A DNA stretch of 64,000 bases from Lingula anatina (Eukaryota; Brachiopoda; Lingulata; Lingulida; Lingulidae), in the NCBI RefSeq assembly GCF_001039355.2, contig NW_019775422.1, positions 25,087-89,086 of the forward strand, written 5' to 3'. The stretch's first letter is position 1. Each line of letters opens with the position of its first letter. The position numbers were made by a program, and so were the translations under genes. Shown piece after piece: positions 30,201 to 40,994 of this stretch. The notes beneath the pieces are model-generated. The model did not search any database, was not told where the DNA came from, and saw nothing but the letters and a program-made list of their open reading frames with translations.

Positions 30201-33200
30201 ATTTTTATAACAAGGCAGCAAAGCTGTCAAATGTACAGACAAAAACCAGAAAATAAAAACGCAGGAAATAGGATACTGTCAATTCTGATGAACTAATGTA
30301 TTATGCTTACTGTAACTGCATAGCCAACATCAAAATCTTATTCTGCATAACATTGGATTAGGATGAAAGTAAAATGTGTATCAAGCATTAGACTAAGTTC
30401 CCATACCTAGATCAATCTAACAGGATCAATCCAACTCCAAGGGGTTTCTCACTAAATTGCTTTCAGTTTGATAGTCTTAGGATTCTGGCATGCCAGTTTC
30501 AGTAGGCGTGACAGACAACTAAGCCACTTACATTGATTGCAATTTAGCGAGAATTCCCATGGAGATAGATCGATCCACAGTTAGCGTGATAGGGTCTGGA
30601 AATAGTCCCTAAGGTGTCAGGCTGATAAGAGTTAAACTTTGGAAATGCCAGAATGAGGTACAGTGAAAATTACACACAAAAAAAATTGCTTAAACTCATT
30701 TTCAAGTTGTGACTTATCACTCCCATCTGCCAGGAGCCCTGTACTCTTACTTTGTAACATTTATATATATATATATATATATATATANTTATGCTGATTT
30801 TGGAACTCAACCTGCGTTCTAGTTAGTTTGACTACTCCTGTGAGTATAATGACAATTGGCCTATCTGTTTTTCTTATATTGTGTTATTAGCGTTGCATAT
30901 ATGTTGAAAGAAGTGAAAAAACAGCATAACTTCCCTAAAAATGGCCCGATCATGCTGATTTTTTAACTTTATCTGCGTATTATGAATATTCATCAGTTCT
31001 GTAAGTTTCAAGCCAAAAGGTAAAATGGTTTTCCATTTGTGGTGTTATCGGTGCTGCATATATGCTGAAAAAAGAGAAAAAATAGCCTAAATTCACTAAA
31101 AATGACCCGATCATGCTGATTTTCGAACTTGACCTGCGTAATATGAATATTCATTAGTTCTGCAAATTTCAAGCCAAAAGGTAAAATGATTTTTCACTTA
31201 TCGTGTTATCGGTGTTGCATATATGGTGAAAAAGTGAAAAAACAGCATAAATTCCCTATAAGTGACCCCATCATGCTGATTTTCGAACTTGACCTGCGTA
31301 TTACGAATATTCATCAGTTCTGTAAGTTTCAAGCCAAAAGAAAAAACAGTTTTCCACTTATCATGTTATCGGTAAAAGTGCATGACGACGGCGACGACAG
31401 ACGCAGATGATGGCTATATGTACAGACACATCTGTGTCTGTACATAAAAATGAGTTAAAAATCGATGAAAACAGTTCAACGTATCGTTATTAAGAAAAGC
31501 ATCAGTTTGCCTATGGAATCCACCAATTATGTCTGAAATTATAGGATTAATAAGAATCTTGCTGGTCCAGTTAGTCCACTTGAGGTTTTTCAGTAGTTTT
31601 ATCGTAAAACACATTCATTTTAACGTCAACTCACTTTCATGCAGAGCATTGACTTCTAATGCATACAAACCAGAAGAAGATAATTTTGACACGCTGAAGC
31701 ATCCATGTAGATCTACTGGTTGTCTTCAAAAATTTTATTACAAACCATGCCATATAACCAAACTGTTTGTTTGTCTACCTTACCTTTTCAATATATATTC
31801 GACATTTATTCTCCCTCCAAAGGAAAATATTTAAACAATTTTCAGTCAATGTGTCCAAAATTTTGAGACAAAAACGATTGCTATGTTTAATTACATATTG
31901 AAATATTATACATACAAGTATTCCATTCAAATCGCCTCGAGTATAAGACAGACGTAAATAAACACTCGTACCTTAAACTGTCTTCTGTAGTCCAACTGGA
32001 AAGTCTCTTCACTACCTAACACACCACCCTTATATATAACCTGGCATGGACTGCTGGGCTTGGCTGGAAGCTTGAACAGGCGATACTCAGCAGACACATA
32101 CTGGTGGCCCTCTGGAAATGTATCCCAGAAATTGGTATAAGTAGCTATTTTGCATAGATCCAAACACATACGGTAAAATATGTAATTCTGTTTTTATTTT
32201 TTATCTTTGTATATTTTTCAATCAACCTTATTCATTCCATTTTCATTTTCTTTTTTTGAAATGTGGATTTTCCTAGATTATTTCATGCACATCCAATCAA
32301 CCCTGGGATATATTCAACGTACCCACAAGCTTTTTTAATTCATTGTTGGTTATAGGGAATTGTGTGGCATTGACAAGTCGTGGGGTTGCAAAACCGACAT
32401 TTTCTGCTATCTTGATTAAGTCCTGCCACCAGAGGGCTCCTCCAAGACCTTCACCTGAAAATGAAATTCGTGACAGAAAGAGATATCTTGTCCCCGAAAC
32501 TGATTTAATTCTATGTTTGGTAATGGAATGTGAATGTCAGTTTGATTTGTAATGATTGCATCATGGATGAAAATTGATAAACAACAGGCATGGGACTGTG
32601 TTAAAAGATAAATTTTTGTTTTTCATATATATTTCTGCTGATAGGCATTAAAATGATAAAGCGGAGAATCAAAACTACCCTTATGATAGACTATGAAAAA
32701 AGCTGTAAATAATGCTGATTCACAGAAAAAAATCATTCAGTGAGACCTCACTTCATAAACATGAACATTTTGTACCAAGTAACTGGGGTAAGCTGTTTTT
32801 ATCAATTTGTTTAGGCAAACCATTGATAACGATAAAAAAAAGTTATATGCTCTATGTTCCTTTGTGCCAAAATCTCAATATAATATTACCCTACAATATA
32901 TACACGTGTCAAGAAAAACAGTGCAGATGCTTTTGTCTCCTCTTCCATGGTTCTTATTTTGAATAAATGGTGCATGTTTTCTTTTGTCCCAAGAGTCATC
33001 TAATTGCCTTATTAGGTACAGGGACATGAGCTGAATAAATAATTGTGTTTTGCAAAAATCTCCTCATCTCTACATGTAGATTCTCTTATGGTTTAGCTAC
33101 AAACAAATGCATCCCATACCCCATAGAACCTTTAGTCTTCTTATCTTTTCTGGAAGGTCACTGTCTGCGTAAACATCACTGAAGTATAGTTCACCTCCTT

Positions 33201-35942
33201 CCTGAAATAATAATAGTAATTCTCAAGAAAGTCACACCAAACCACTCACAGACAGGTGTAAATAACAGAGGCAAAACTACAAATGCTCTGACCCATGGAT
33301 ATGTATAGACGACCTTGGCTGACATAACATTATGTTAACATTGACAGACCCAGAATTGTATTCAGACTGGCATGGCCCCATACTTTCAAAACAGGTTTAA
33401 CAGGTGGCCCTAGGATACGGGGGAAATGCAAATCTCCTCTTGAGAAAAAAGTGAAGACTTTTTTATTCTATAGAACAACTGTTAAGTCACATTCAACTGG
33501 AATATTGCCATTGCCTTACCTTCAGTAGTGAATATGCTCCTTGGAGAACGGCTTTTTTATCTGTTGATAAATTGACAACGCAGTTGGATCTATTAAGAAA
33601 AAAATTTACAGTGATGCAAAGCATGCCAAGCAATTCAATAAATGTATAGAATAATCAATGAAATGTTGACAGTAATCGTGCTTAAATCTTTTCTGGATAT
33701 ATATATCTATGGATTGATTGATTGATTCAGATATTGCTTTCTTGCTTTCTTTCAAAATACCTTCAGATCAACTTTACTGATTATTTTTTACTTACACTAT
33801 GATGTCAAAAGTTCCCTCTGGAATCCCCAACTCAAGCAACTTTTCAATGTATCCTTGGACAAATGCAACATTTGGCTTCTCATAGCCAAATTTATCCGCA
33901 TGATAATTCATGTATTTTCTAGCAACATCCAGCTAGAACCAAAAAAATACCTATAGCATCATCAGATCATTATATAATCCATTATTTTTTATATTTAAAG
34001 ACCTTCATTAAATTTTATGCATAAAAAATATAGATATTGCAAATGTGTTATATATATGACTGCAACTATGAATGTCACACTGGAACTTAAAAATCGCCAA
34101 AAACAGACCTGTTCATCTGTCATGTCTACTCCAGTCACATGGCCATTCTTTCCCACTAGCTTGCTGAGAGCATAGACATCCCGTCCTGAGCCACTGCCAA
34201 GGTCCAAAATCTTCATGTCAGTCAAACACTGTGGGATCACAAGACCACACCCATAGTACCTGACAACAGTAGAAAAAATAGAGTGCCCATCGTGTGTCTT
34301 AAAAATCTATACATTGTAAAAGAAAATGGAACATCAATGAAACCTAAGAGAAAAATGAAGACTTACACAGGTGCTCATCAGATAAGCAACAACTTTTTCA
34401 AAACCTTCTAGTATCTAGCATTTGGAATGTTTGTGGGAATGTGCAATTTTTATTTAACATACTAGATATTTTACTAAAATTTGATCTTTATACCGAGGGA
34501 TTCAATAGTAAGAATGATTCTTTTATATAGTGGTACCAAAATGTGCAAAATCATGAGGCTTAAAGTATGCTCACACAGCAAAAGGTACCTTGATAACAGC
34601 TTGTTATCGAAAAATTAAGTCAAACCATCTCTGAATTGATTCCAATTCCAATTCCAAAGATGGATCCAGATTATAAGTAGTTAACCATTAATGAGAAGAC
34701 CAATAGCAGGGGTACTTTCACTGTCTTTAGACTACAACTTTCTTGAAAAGATTTAACAAAAGTACCCATGAAACCTTCCAGTACGTGTGCTTTATATGGT
34801 GAGCCCAGTCTGGTTTTCATAAGTAGCACCCCCTCTGCATAGTTTTCTCAGTCGGATAGTGAATAGTGATTGCATGTTTCGACTTTATTGCCACAAAGTT
34901 AAAACATACAGCTACTGAACAAATTTTGATTTGCTCAAATACCTGATTTTCATGGAAAATTGAAAAATAACGTGTTGTTAAAATGTTTAAGCATCAGTAT
35001 ATAATTTGAAAGATATAACTTATAAATCTTTCAGTTTCTTATGAAAGGATTATTGATTATTATTTTACCAATTTAATCATTTATTTTTCACTTAATTGTT
35101 ACCATTTATCATTTCATCCTATGATAATGATTTGTATAGTAAAGTCTACTGAAGATTCCATGGTCTTGAGACCCTTAAGAAAAATGTCATCATCATTATT
35201 ATTATTATTATTACATTGTATTATCAAAAGCGTAATACAAATTATTCGTCCAAGCTTTAAAGGGTGGTGCTACATTCCTGACACGCATCCACTTTGCACT
35301 GGGGAATGTCTCTCTTGCGTCATTATATTTTATCAAATTGTAATTAAATCTTTAAAATTCTTGAAATTGTCCTGTTTTCACATTTGTAGCACAAAAGGCA
35401 CATGAGTCTGTTTTTAATGTTCTAAATTAGTTGACAACATTTTCACCAGACTGGCGTAATGTTGCAATTCTGGTAAATAGCCGAGAACTTTGGTTCCCAA
35501 ACTTCTTTATGATCAGTATGGTGTCTCATTTATTTGGGAATTTGACATGAATGTCCATTCACACAGAATACGTTAATTTTGACAGTTTGTACAACACCCT
35601 GCTTGAAATCCGAAGTCGAGAAAATGTATGGGGTTTGGGGTTTCACTAAAAGAAAATAAATTTACTATAATTCGAAATTTGGGTCCGTTTCTGTGGAAGA
35701 GTAATAAGAGGCTTGTAAAATTGGTAATAACCTGTCTTTACCGTTATATTATTTTAGACGACTCACTTTGAAACCACCTCCTTGTGAATAAGATCGATGG
35801 CGTCCTGGGCATATTTTGGAGGTCGGCTGCCAGAGCTGCAAGCGCCAGTCTTGAGATCTTCTGATTTGGTTAACTGTTTCCCATAGAATTCCTTAACACC
35901 ATCTATGATCGCTTTGCTATCGGTAGGTTTGGAGAAGGACAT
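24280..35942 (-). CDS. As3mt: Arsenite methyltransferase, copy B (fourth ligand cysteine replaced)
   Basis: Nine exons read on the minus strand: 35942-35767, 34259-34109, 33932-33796, 33589-33520, 33201-33120, 32454-32323, 32111-31972, 25152-25036 and 24366-24280 (TAA), giving 363 residues. Coding lengths and phases of exons 1-8 equal those of copy A exactly. The SAM motif (ILDLGSGSGRD), YYGCGLVIP and SNCVVNL are intact, so Cys35, Cys63 and Cys158 remain. Exon 6 reads GEGLGGALWW where the family has GEC, so the human Cys206 equivalent is glycine (TGT to GGT). The C-terminus is short (GGCPSAEAD) with one cysteine. No stop or frameshift was found, so it is not an obvious pseudogene. All introns use GT-AG. 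Intron 7 is about 6.8 kb and packed with repeats. The ATG directly follows an acceptor-like CTTCAG, implying a 5'-UTR intron. Confidence 0.93.
26037..26330. mobile_element. Mariner-like MITE with perfect terminal repeats and an (AAAAT)n core
   Basis: Bases 26037-26065 are the exact inverse of 26302-26330 (CTACACACAATGGACAATAG and onward). If the target duplication is TA, the element proper runs 26040-26327 and begins CACACAATGG, which fits Tc1/mariner. Its middle holds about ten AAAAT units (26155-26208). It lies in As3mt-B intron 7. Confidence 0.75.
26155..26208. repeat. (AAAAT)n pentanucleotide microsatellite
   Basis: About ten near-perfect AAAAT units, inside the MITE at 26037-26330. Confidence 0.95.
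26941..27274. mobile_element. Complete TTAA-type MITE (same family as window start)
   Basis: AGGGATAATAACTCTTCG at the left is mirrored by CGAAGAGTTATTATCCCT at the right. TTAA flanks both ends (26937-26940 and 27275-27278). The 334-bp non-coding element shares its right half with bases 72-234. TTAA duplication points to piggyBac or Kolobok. It is in As3mt-B intron 7. Confidence 0.75.
27378..28195. mobile_element. Probable terminal-inverted-repeat transposon, about 0.8 kb
   Basis: The left end GGGGTAACCAGACCTTT with AATTGTACGCACAG just inside is mirrored at the right by AATTGTACGCACAG followed by CCTAGTTACGCCC. The arms are imperfect. The interior has no recognisable transposase, so it is likely non-autonomous. 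It lies in As3mt-B intron 7. Confidence 0.5.
28630..28742. mobile_element. Shorter copy of the 441-610 MITE family
   Basis: CAGGAGCGGATCCAGGGATA followed by TTTTCTGACAGTATTCCAAA matches the left half of the element at 441-610. The right end (AATCCACCCCTT) is degraded and the interior is shorter. Confidence 0.6.
30020..31400. repeat. Array of diverged units of about 160 bp (transposon core or satellite)
   Basis: Units run from AACTTGATCTGCATATCATG through GTTCTGTAAGTTTC and CCAAAAGGTAAAATGG to GTTGCATATATG and GAAAAAACAGCATAA. Copies begin near 30050, 30935, 31090 and 31255, with partial ones near 29860 and 30800. They are interrupted by a GGCAGCAAAGCTGTCAAATG block (30214) that also occurs at 26396. 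The array ends in GACGACGGCGACGACAGACG. This layout is like tandem-core non-autonomous elements (Helentron-type) of marine invertebrates; the family is inferred. Confidence 0.6.
30390..30610. mobile_element. Inverted-repeat element related to 42498-42718
   Basis: Imperfect arms around CTAGATCAATCTAAC and GATAGATCGATCC enclose TTCTCACTAAATTGCTTTCAG and a TTTAGCG block. The same order occurs, diverged, at 42498-42718 in the Mfsd10 gene. It interrupts the 160-bp array. Confidence 0.45.
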
Positions 35943-36266
35943 CCTGAAGAGGATATGTTGTAAATTTGCGATAGGAGTTTGTCAAAAAGCCCCCACCCCA
36001 CCCCACTAAGTCCTATGTGCTTTTGATTACAAATGATCACGAGACAGCTGTTTACAGTTTTAATAAGTGATTTTATCGATGTACCACATTTAACATGACT
36101 TGGGGTATTCAAAAAAGTGAAATAAAATAGCCATAAAATTTTATAGACACCACCGAATGTCATGCAAGCGGTGACTTCAGAGGTGGCTACAGGCGTCATC
36201 AATACAACGCACTTGCCTCCATTTTTCGTCTGGTAATTGATTTGTTTCAAACACGCAATGCTTTGA

Positions 36267-36461
36267 GAATGGAACAAGGGCCCTGATACTAACCCTATTG
36301 AGCACCTGAAAGGTGATTTGGAGTGCGCGATGCAGAAAAGAATCAACCCCCTAACGATCTGGAACAAATCAAGCCCCACTCGAAGAATGGGACAATACCC
36401 TATACAAAACATGCCTGAAACCCTTGTTGGAGGCAAGCCGCGTCGCGCACAAGTGAGGTAG
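36267..36461 (+). pseudogene. Tc1/mariner-type DDE transposase remnant (C-terminal part)
   Basis: The plus-strand frame reads WNKGPDTNPIEHLKGDLE and onward, ending MPETLVGGKPRRAQVR before a stop. It matches the C-terminal block of Tc1 transposases (SPDLNPIEHLW... then SMPRR...). The glutamate of IEH corresponds to the last acidic residue of the DDE/D triad. A stop codon lies directly upstream in frame and no complete transposase surrounds it, so it is dead. It sits about 0.3 kb upstream of the As3mt-B ATG on the opposite strand. Confidence 0.6.
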
Positions 36462-36763
36462 TAGGCCAAAGACACAAATGTCAATAGACAGATGACTATT
36501 AAAGACCGCATTCTGATGACGTTCGGTGGAATTATTAATATTTGAATGATTGGTATGAGATATGGCTATCTTCACCGGTATTTTGGCTTTTCTTAACCTT
36601 AAGTCATGTTAAATACGGAAAATGATGTTTAAAAGACACAATTCAGAACGGTTTACCGATTTGTTAAAATTTAGTAAAGCCAAGTTAAGTTGACTTTTCT
36701 AACATAAAAGAATACAATTCTACCATGGCCTAAAGGAGCCTATGCGTGCGTCTTTTAGACGCC

Positions 36764-37050
36764 CCTTTACATGCGAAAACGACAAGGCCTATGCCGCATT
36801 CGTCTTTTATTACAGAGCTTTGAGAGCCGAAAATGACATGGCTGTGTCTGTTTCGCCACTTACTGAACTTCATAGATGCGAGATTGACACGACCCATGTC
36901 GCGTTCGTCTCTTACTGTGGATTTTTGAGCTTCAAATGGCTATGTTATAAAACTCGAAATTCACATAATCATGTCTTGTTCGTCATTCACTTAGACCCAT
37001 AGGTGCGAAATTGACCAGGTCCGCGCCGCATTAGTCTTATACTATGGGCC
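36764..37050. repeat. Minisatellite of about 51-bp (17-codon) units
   Basis: Five diverged units aligned on TGCGAAAWTGAC...GCRTTCGTCTYTTACT start near 36772, 36826, 36877, 36953 and 37004. One spacing is longer (76 bp). Because the period is near a multiple of three, a plus-strand frame stays open from 36742 to 37002 and shows repeats such as RCEIDTTHVAFVSYC. No protein family is recognised. Confidence 0.6.
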
Positions 37051-37737
37051 ATGGTACAATTCTTTTTCAAATAATTACAGAAAATAGCATAGCCTTGTTC
37101 AACAATGGGAGCCATGGGAGTGGCAGCTTGACTACTTGGAGTACTAACATTTCGTTGACTGTCAAACAAGCGGTTAATAATAGTTTAAGACCATGGCTAA
37201 CAAAAAAAATCACAATGTACAATCAACTTTTGCACAATTGTTAGACTCAGCCGCCTGACTACTGGGGGCGGGATGGCTTCTTTCTACAAGGGGTACACGA
37301 CTGTTATGTTCCGTTCTCACTAGCTTGAATCGGTTTACAGCTTTGATGTGATCATTTGTAAACAAAAGCACATGGAATTATAGGTGTGACAATCTTTTCG
37401 CTCAAAAATGTATAAGTAATGAATCAAATTGTGTCATCTTTTTAAAACTACATTCCATCTTTTGGTAGCATTCATAAAGATGTGTTTGTTATAAGCCAGG
37501 CTAAATTTGACAGTCAGTCATCATCGTTTTGCCCAAAGCCTATTTTAAAAACAAGTGGCATCGATATGAAAATTTTAATTCATCTTCTAGCCATCCTGTT
37601 TTGAGTGTTTGAGTAAAAACAAAAGACTGATGACTTGCTTTGCTGTCTGACTAACGCAACTGCAATATTTCGTTTGTGCAATATTCCCGTCTTCTTGCAT
37701 TATCAGGGAGTTTTCACAAATGAGTCAGGGCACAAAA

Positions 37738-37745
<8 letters not shown>

Positions 37746-37821
<76 letters not shown>
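37746..37821. repeat. (TA)n microsatellite, about 38 units
   Basis: The longest TA run in the window, preceded by a poly-A stretch (37732-37746). It causes artificial Tyr-Ile frames on both strands. Confidence 0.95.
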
Positions 37822-37823
<2 letters not shown>

Positions 37824-38058
37824 AAGCCAAGTACGTACTTATTAGGTTTTTTCGCATACTTAATAAAATGCCAAGCAAAAAGAAACATACAAATATAGCA
37901 GATATCGCAAGGATGACAAAAGACGCCCAGTATATCTTCCCTGCACATGAAACCAGCCTTCATAAGTCATTCAAGCGAACAAATATATGTCTTCATTAAA
38001 AAAAAAAAAACGTAAAACTAAAAAAGTAAAAAGTTTTCAAACGTATGCTAATTGAATA

Positions 38059-38240
38059 GAAAAAAGAAAAAGAAAAAGGGGCAGACCCAAGACCACATGG
38101 AGGAGGACAGTTGAAGCAGAATTGAAACAACTGGGTGAAAGTTGGGGAACAATTCAACACCTAGCGAGAGACAGAGAGGAGTGGAGGACCTTTGTTGACG
38201 CCCTAGACGCCCAACGGCGTAATAGGAGATAGTAGTAGTA
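38059..38240 (+). mobile_element. 5'-truncated LINE (non-LTR retrotransposon) 3' end with 12-bp target duplication
   Basis: The frame 38062-38232 encodes KRGRPKTTWRRTVEAEL, then QLGESWGTIQHLARDREEWR and FVDALDAQRRN before TAG. This is the typical C-terminal tail of the endonuclease-reverse transcriptase of RTE/CR1-like LINEs. A short (TAG)n tail follows. GCTAATTGAATA flanks both sides (38047-38058 and 38241-38252), a clear target-site duplication. Only about 180 bp of the element was inserted, so it was dead on arrival. Confidence 0.85.
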
Positions 38241-39509
38241 GCTAATTGAATATGAACTCAATTCGTACATGATATTTTTGACGAATTTATCAAAATTTTC
38301 GGAAACTGCAAAGGTGATGAAAAACGAGCTCATGGTGAGAGCAGCGTGCTGAAGTAGTTCTCAATTCGTATTTTATACATAGTAGTTTTACTTCCTTTGC
38401 AACACCTCCCTATGATGAGACATTGCATGGTCTCGAATATCGGCGCTTGTACGACTGCCGTTTAAATGTCCGAAATAAAAAGTACAAATTTTGAATCTAA
38501 TTATGCCACATTATGTAGAAATTAACTTTCTTTTGAACTGTTCTTTATATTACAAATTTTGATTGGAAAGGCCATTATTTCATTACATGTAGCAACACTG
38601 GATTCTTAGATATCAAAGTTTACCTTGTGAATGTATTAGCTTCTATTTGTTACCAAAATATATCTTCCTCTACTGCAGGTGTGGTCTGAAATGATGCGTC
38701 ACTGTCAGTGAAACTTAAGATGGCGGTTGTGAAATCTTATGTCACCTTCGTCTTGGTGAAACCCTTCTGTGGTTTTATAATGGTTTTGGTCATAACTTTA
38801 CATTTAAATCACGCCGATGCTTATACATGTAGGTAGAACAACACCTTGGATTTGTACCCTTGGATTTTCACATTCTTGCCAAAAAGATCACGTTTCACAA
38901 CAGAATAACAAGCATTATTTATGTCTCCTCATTAACCCAAGCGAAGGTATAAGTAAATGACAAACACAAATATGGTGTTCGAAATTTGGCCGGGAACGGC
39001 CGCTTTTATTGAAAGGTCCCTCTCTAGTAAAAAGAATAGTGTTAATTATTATATAGCATTAGATAATGTTGAATTATTCAAAATTACGTAATGTTATAGC
39101 CCTTTTACCCACAGGATAACTGTCCAGAGGACAACAATTTTATCCAATGAAGGGACCAGTGTTGATGAAACTGGGTCCAGATGATTATTACATATATATT
39201 GTAATCTCATCAAGGATTTAAGAAGTATTGCTCGTTGATATTAAATGGACAACTGTTAAAAATTTCCATAAATTCTATATAAATTGAGGGACCGATATAA
39301 CGCACACGCACACTGTATTCCGTCATTAATTAATGGTTTCCTCGTTTAAAACGAGATGAACTTTGCAAAAAGCTTTGGTAAAATTGTGTTAGTGCAGATT
39401 GTGTGACAGTGTTGTTGGTGCTGTGCTGGTGGTTGTCAACAGTCTCTTAGCCATTGCGAATGATTCTTTTTACCTTCAGAGGACCCGACTCCAGTTCTTC
39501 TTTAGTCAA

Positions 39510-39773
39510 CAGAGGCGGATCCAGGAGTATTTGACGGGATTATTTGAAGGGGGCGCAGATGCGAAGCCGACACCCCCCCCCCCCTTCAGGTGGGGTTCAG
39601 GTCCCGAAAATTTTTGGTATTTTAGAGGTCGAACGGTGCCATTTTTTACGTGTTAGAACTATGATTCAGCTAGTCAAAATTGTAATTTTAAGAGGGTACC
39701 GTTGGTGTGATTTTTTTTTCAAACGTCGAAAGGGGGGCGGGCGGATCCCCGACATGCCCTAAATCCGCCACTG
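39510..39773. mobile_element. MITE with CAGAGGCGGATCCAGG ends
   Basis: CAGAGGCGGATCCAGG at the left is mirrored by TAAATCCGCCACTG at the right. The flanks GTCAA and TTCAA match in four of five bases, like the 5-bp duplications of the similar-ended element at 441-610. The interior includes a C-rich run. Confidence 0.65.
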
Positions 39774-40994
39774 TTCAATACTTCTTTCATGACAAAACAT
39801 AACATTTTAATTAGCCAGTAAAATGTCTTGATGATTAACAAATCATTGTCCCTTAATCTCATAACTTTAAACCATATGCATTATAAAAAGATCTGACCAA
39901 CGGATACATTTTAATTAGTTTTAAATGTGGAGATCCTGATATATCACTGTTCTACATGTATCTCCCACCAGCAAATTTGACCTTGACAATCATTTTTACC
40001 CTTGGTCAATTAAATAGGTTCGAACAGTGGTCTTGTGTATGCGATTCTCAACAGAATGTAGAAAAATATTCAAATTTCATTTCTGTGAAATTAAAGGAAT
40101 TCTGTATTTTGAGTGGTTCTGGTCCTTTTTTCAAGATTCACTTTGACATATACTATGTATCTGACCTTTGACTCTGAGGACTTCCAAACTATTGTCGAAT
40201 CATAGAACCCATGCCATCCAAGTGTTTGAAATGAGCAACACCTCTGGTTACTTCAGTCATTGGGTTTAGTTTTTCAATATTTTTCACATTTATCACATGG
40301 AACAAAACAGGACTTCAAGGAAAACTGAACCGCTTTGATGTATTCGGACCTGCGCCAATTTAAACTTCCTTTCATAATACTATTATTCTAAGACATTTTT
40401 CATATTGTGAATATAAAATTTTATTCTTTATAATAGCATTTACATGTATATTTATATTTGCATATGGAATGCAGATTATATAAAGCACGATCACCTGTAC
40501 TAGATATTTTGTCCCCATATTGCCACACTGGCCCTGAAGTTACATCAACATCTTGTAGATTCTTGCAGCATTCATTAAAATCTTTTATTTAATAATGATA
40601 TGTTTGATAATAATATATTTTAATATAAATGACAAAACAGTTATGTGTATAATTTACATACAATTGCCATTAAGTTGAGACAGCCTTGTATTTTTATTAT
40701 AAGATCAACAAATAACTATATCAAATTCTACATAATCAACTGGTTACAAAATATTTTTGCCTTGGATATTAAATAAATAATTTCAAATGTTAATAAAGAT
40801 ATATAAGTTAAATGTCTTCTTGTGAAATCTTCTCTCACAAAAGAAGAAAAAACACCCTTAATATATTTCTTTTAAGAGTATTTTTTCCAAAGCAAAAAAT
40901 GTGAATATAAATTCTGGGGTGTAGGAAGAAAAGGCACCTTTTACATCACCAACAACTGGCTTTTAGTTGAACATACAAAACCAATGGAACAGAC

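Larger units (their letters stand above)
35943..40994. other. Intergenic region with transposon debris
   Basis: It separates the As3mt-B start from the Mfsd10 3' end. It holds a Tc1/mariner transposase remnant, a 51-bp minisatellite, a long (TA)n tract, a truncated LINE and a MITE (separate entries). The 202-residue minus-strand frame at 35903-36511 runs antisense across the transposase remnant and is not a gene. The rest is AT-rich without recognisable coding sequence. Confidence 0.5.

Noticed and set aside
36267-36461. Functional transposase gene
   Set aside because: Only the C-terminal block remains, with an in-frame stop just upstream.
35903-36511. 202-residue minus-strand open frame
   Set aside because: It overlaps As3mt-B exon 1 in another frame and runs antisense to a Tc1 transposase remnant; the protein resembles no family.
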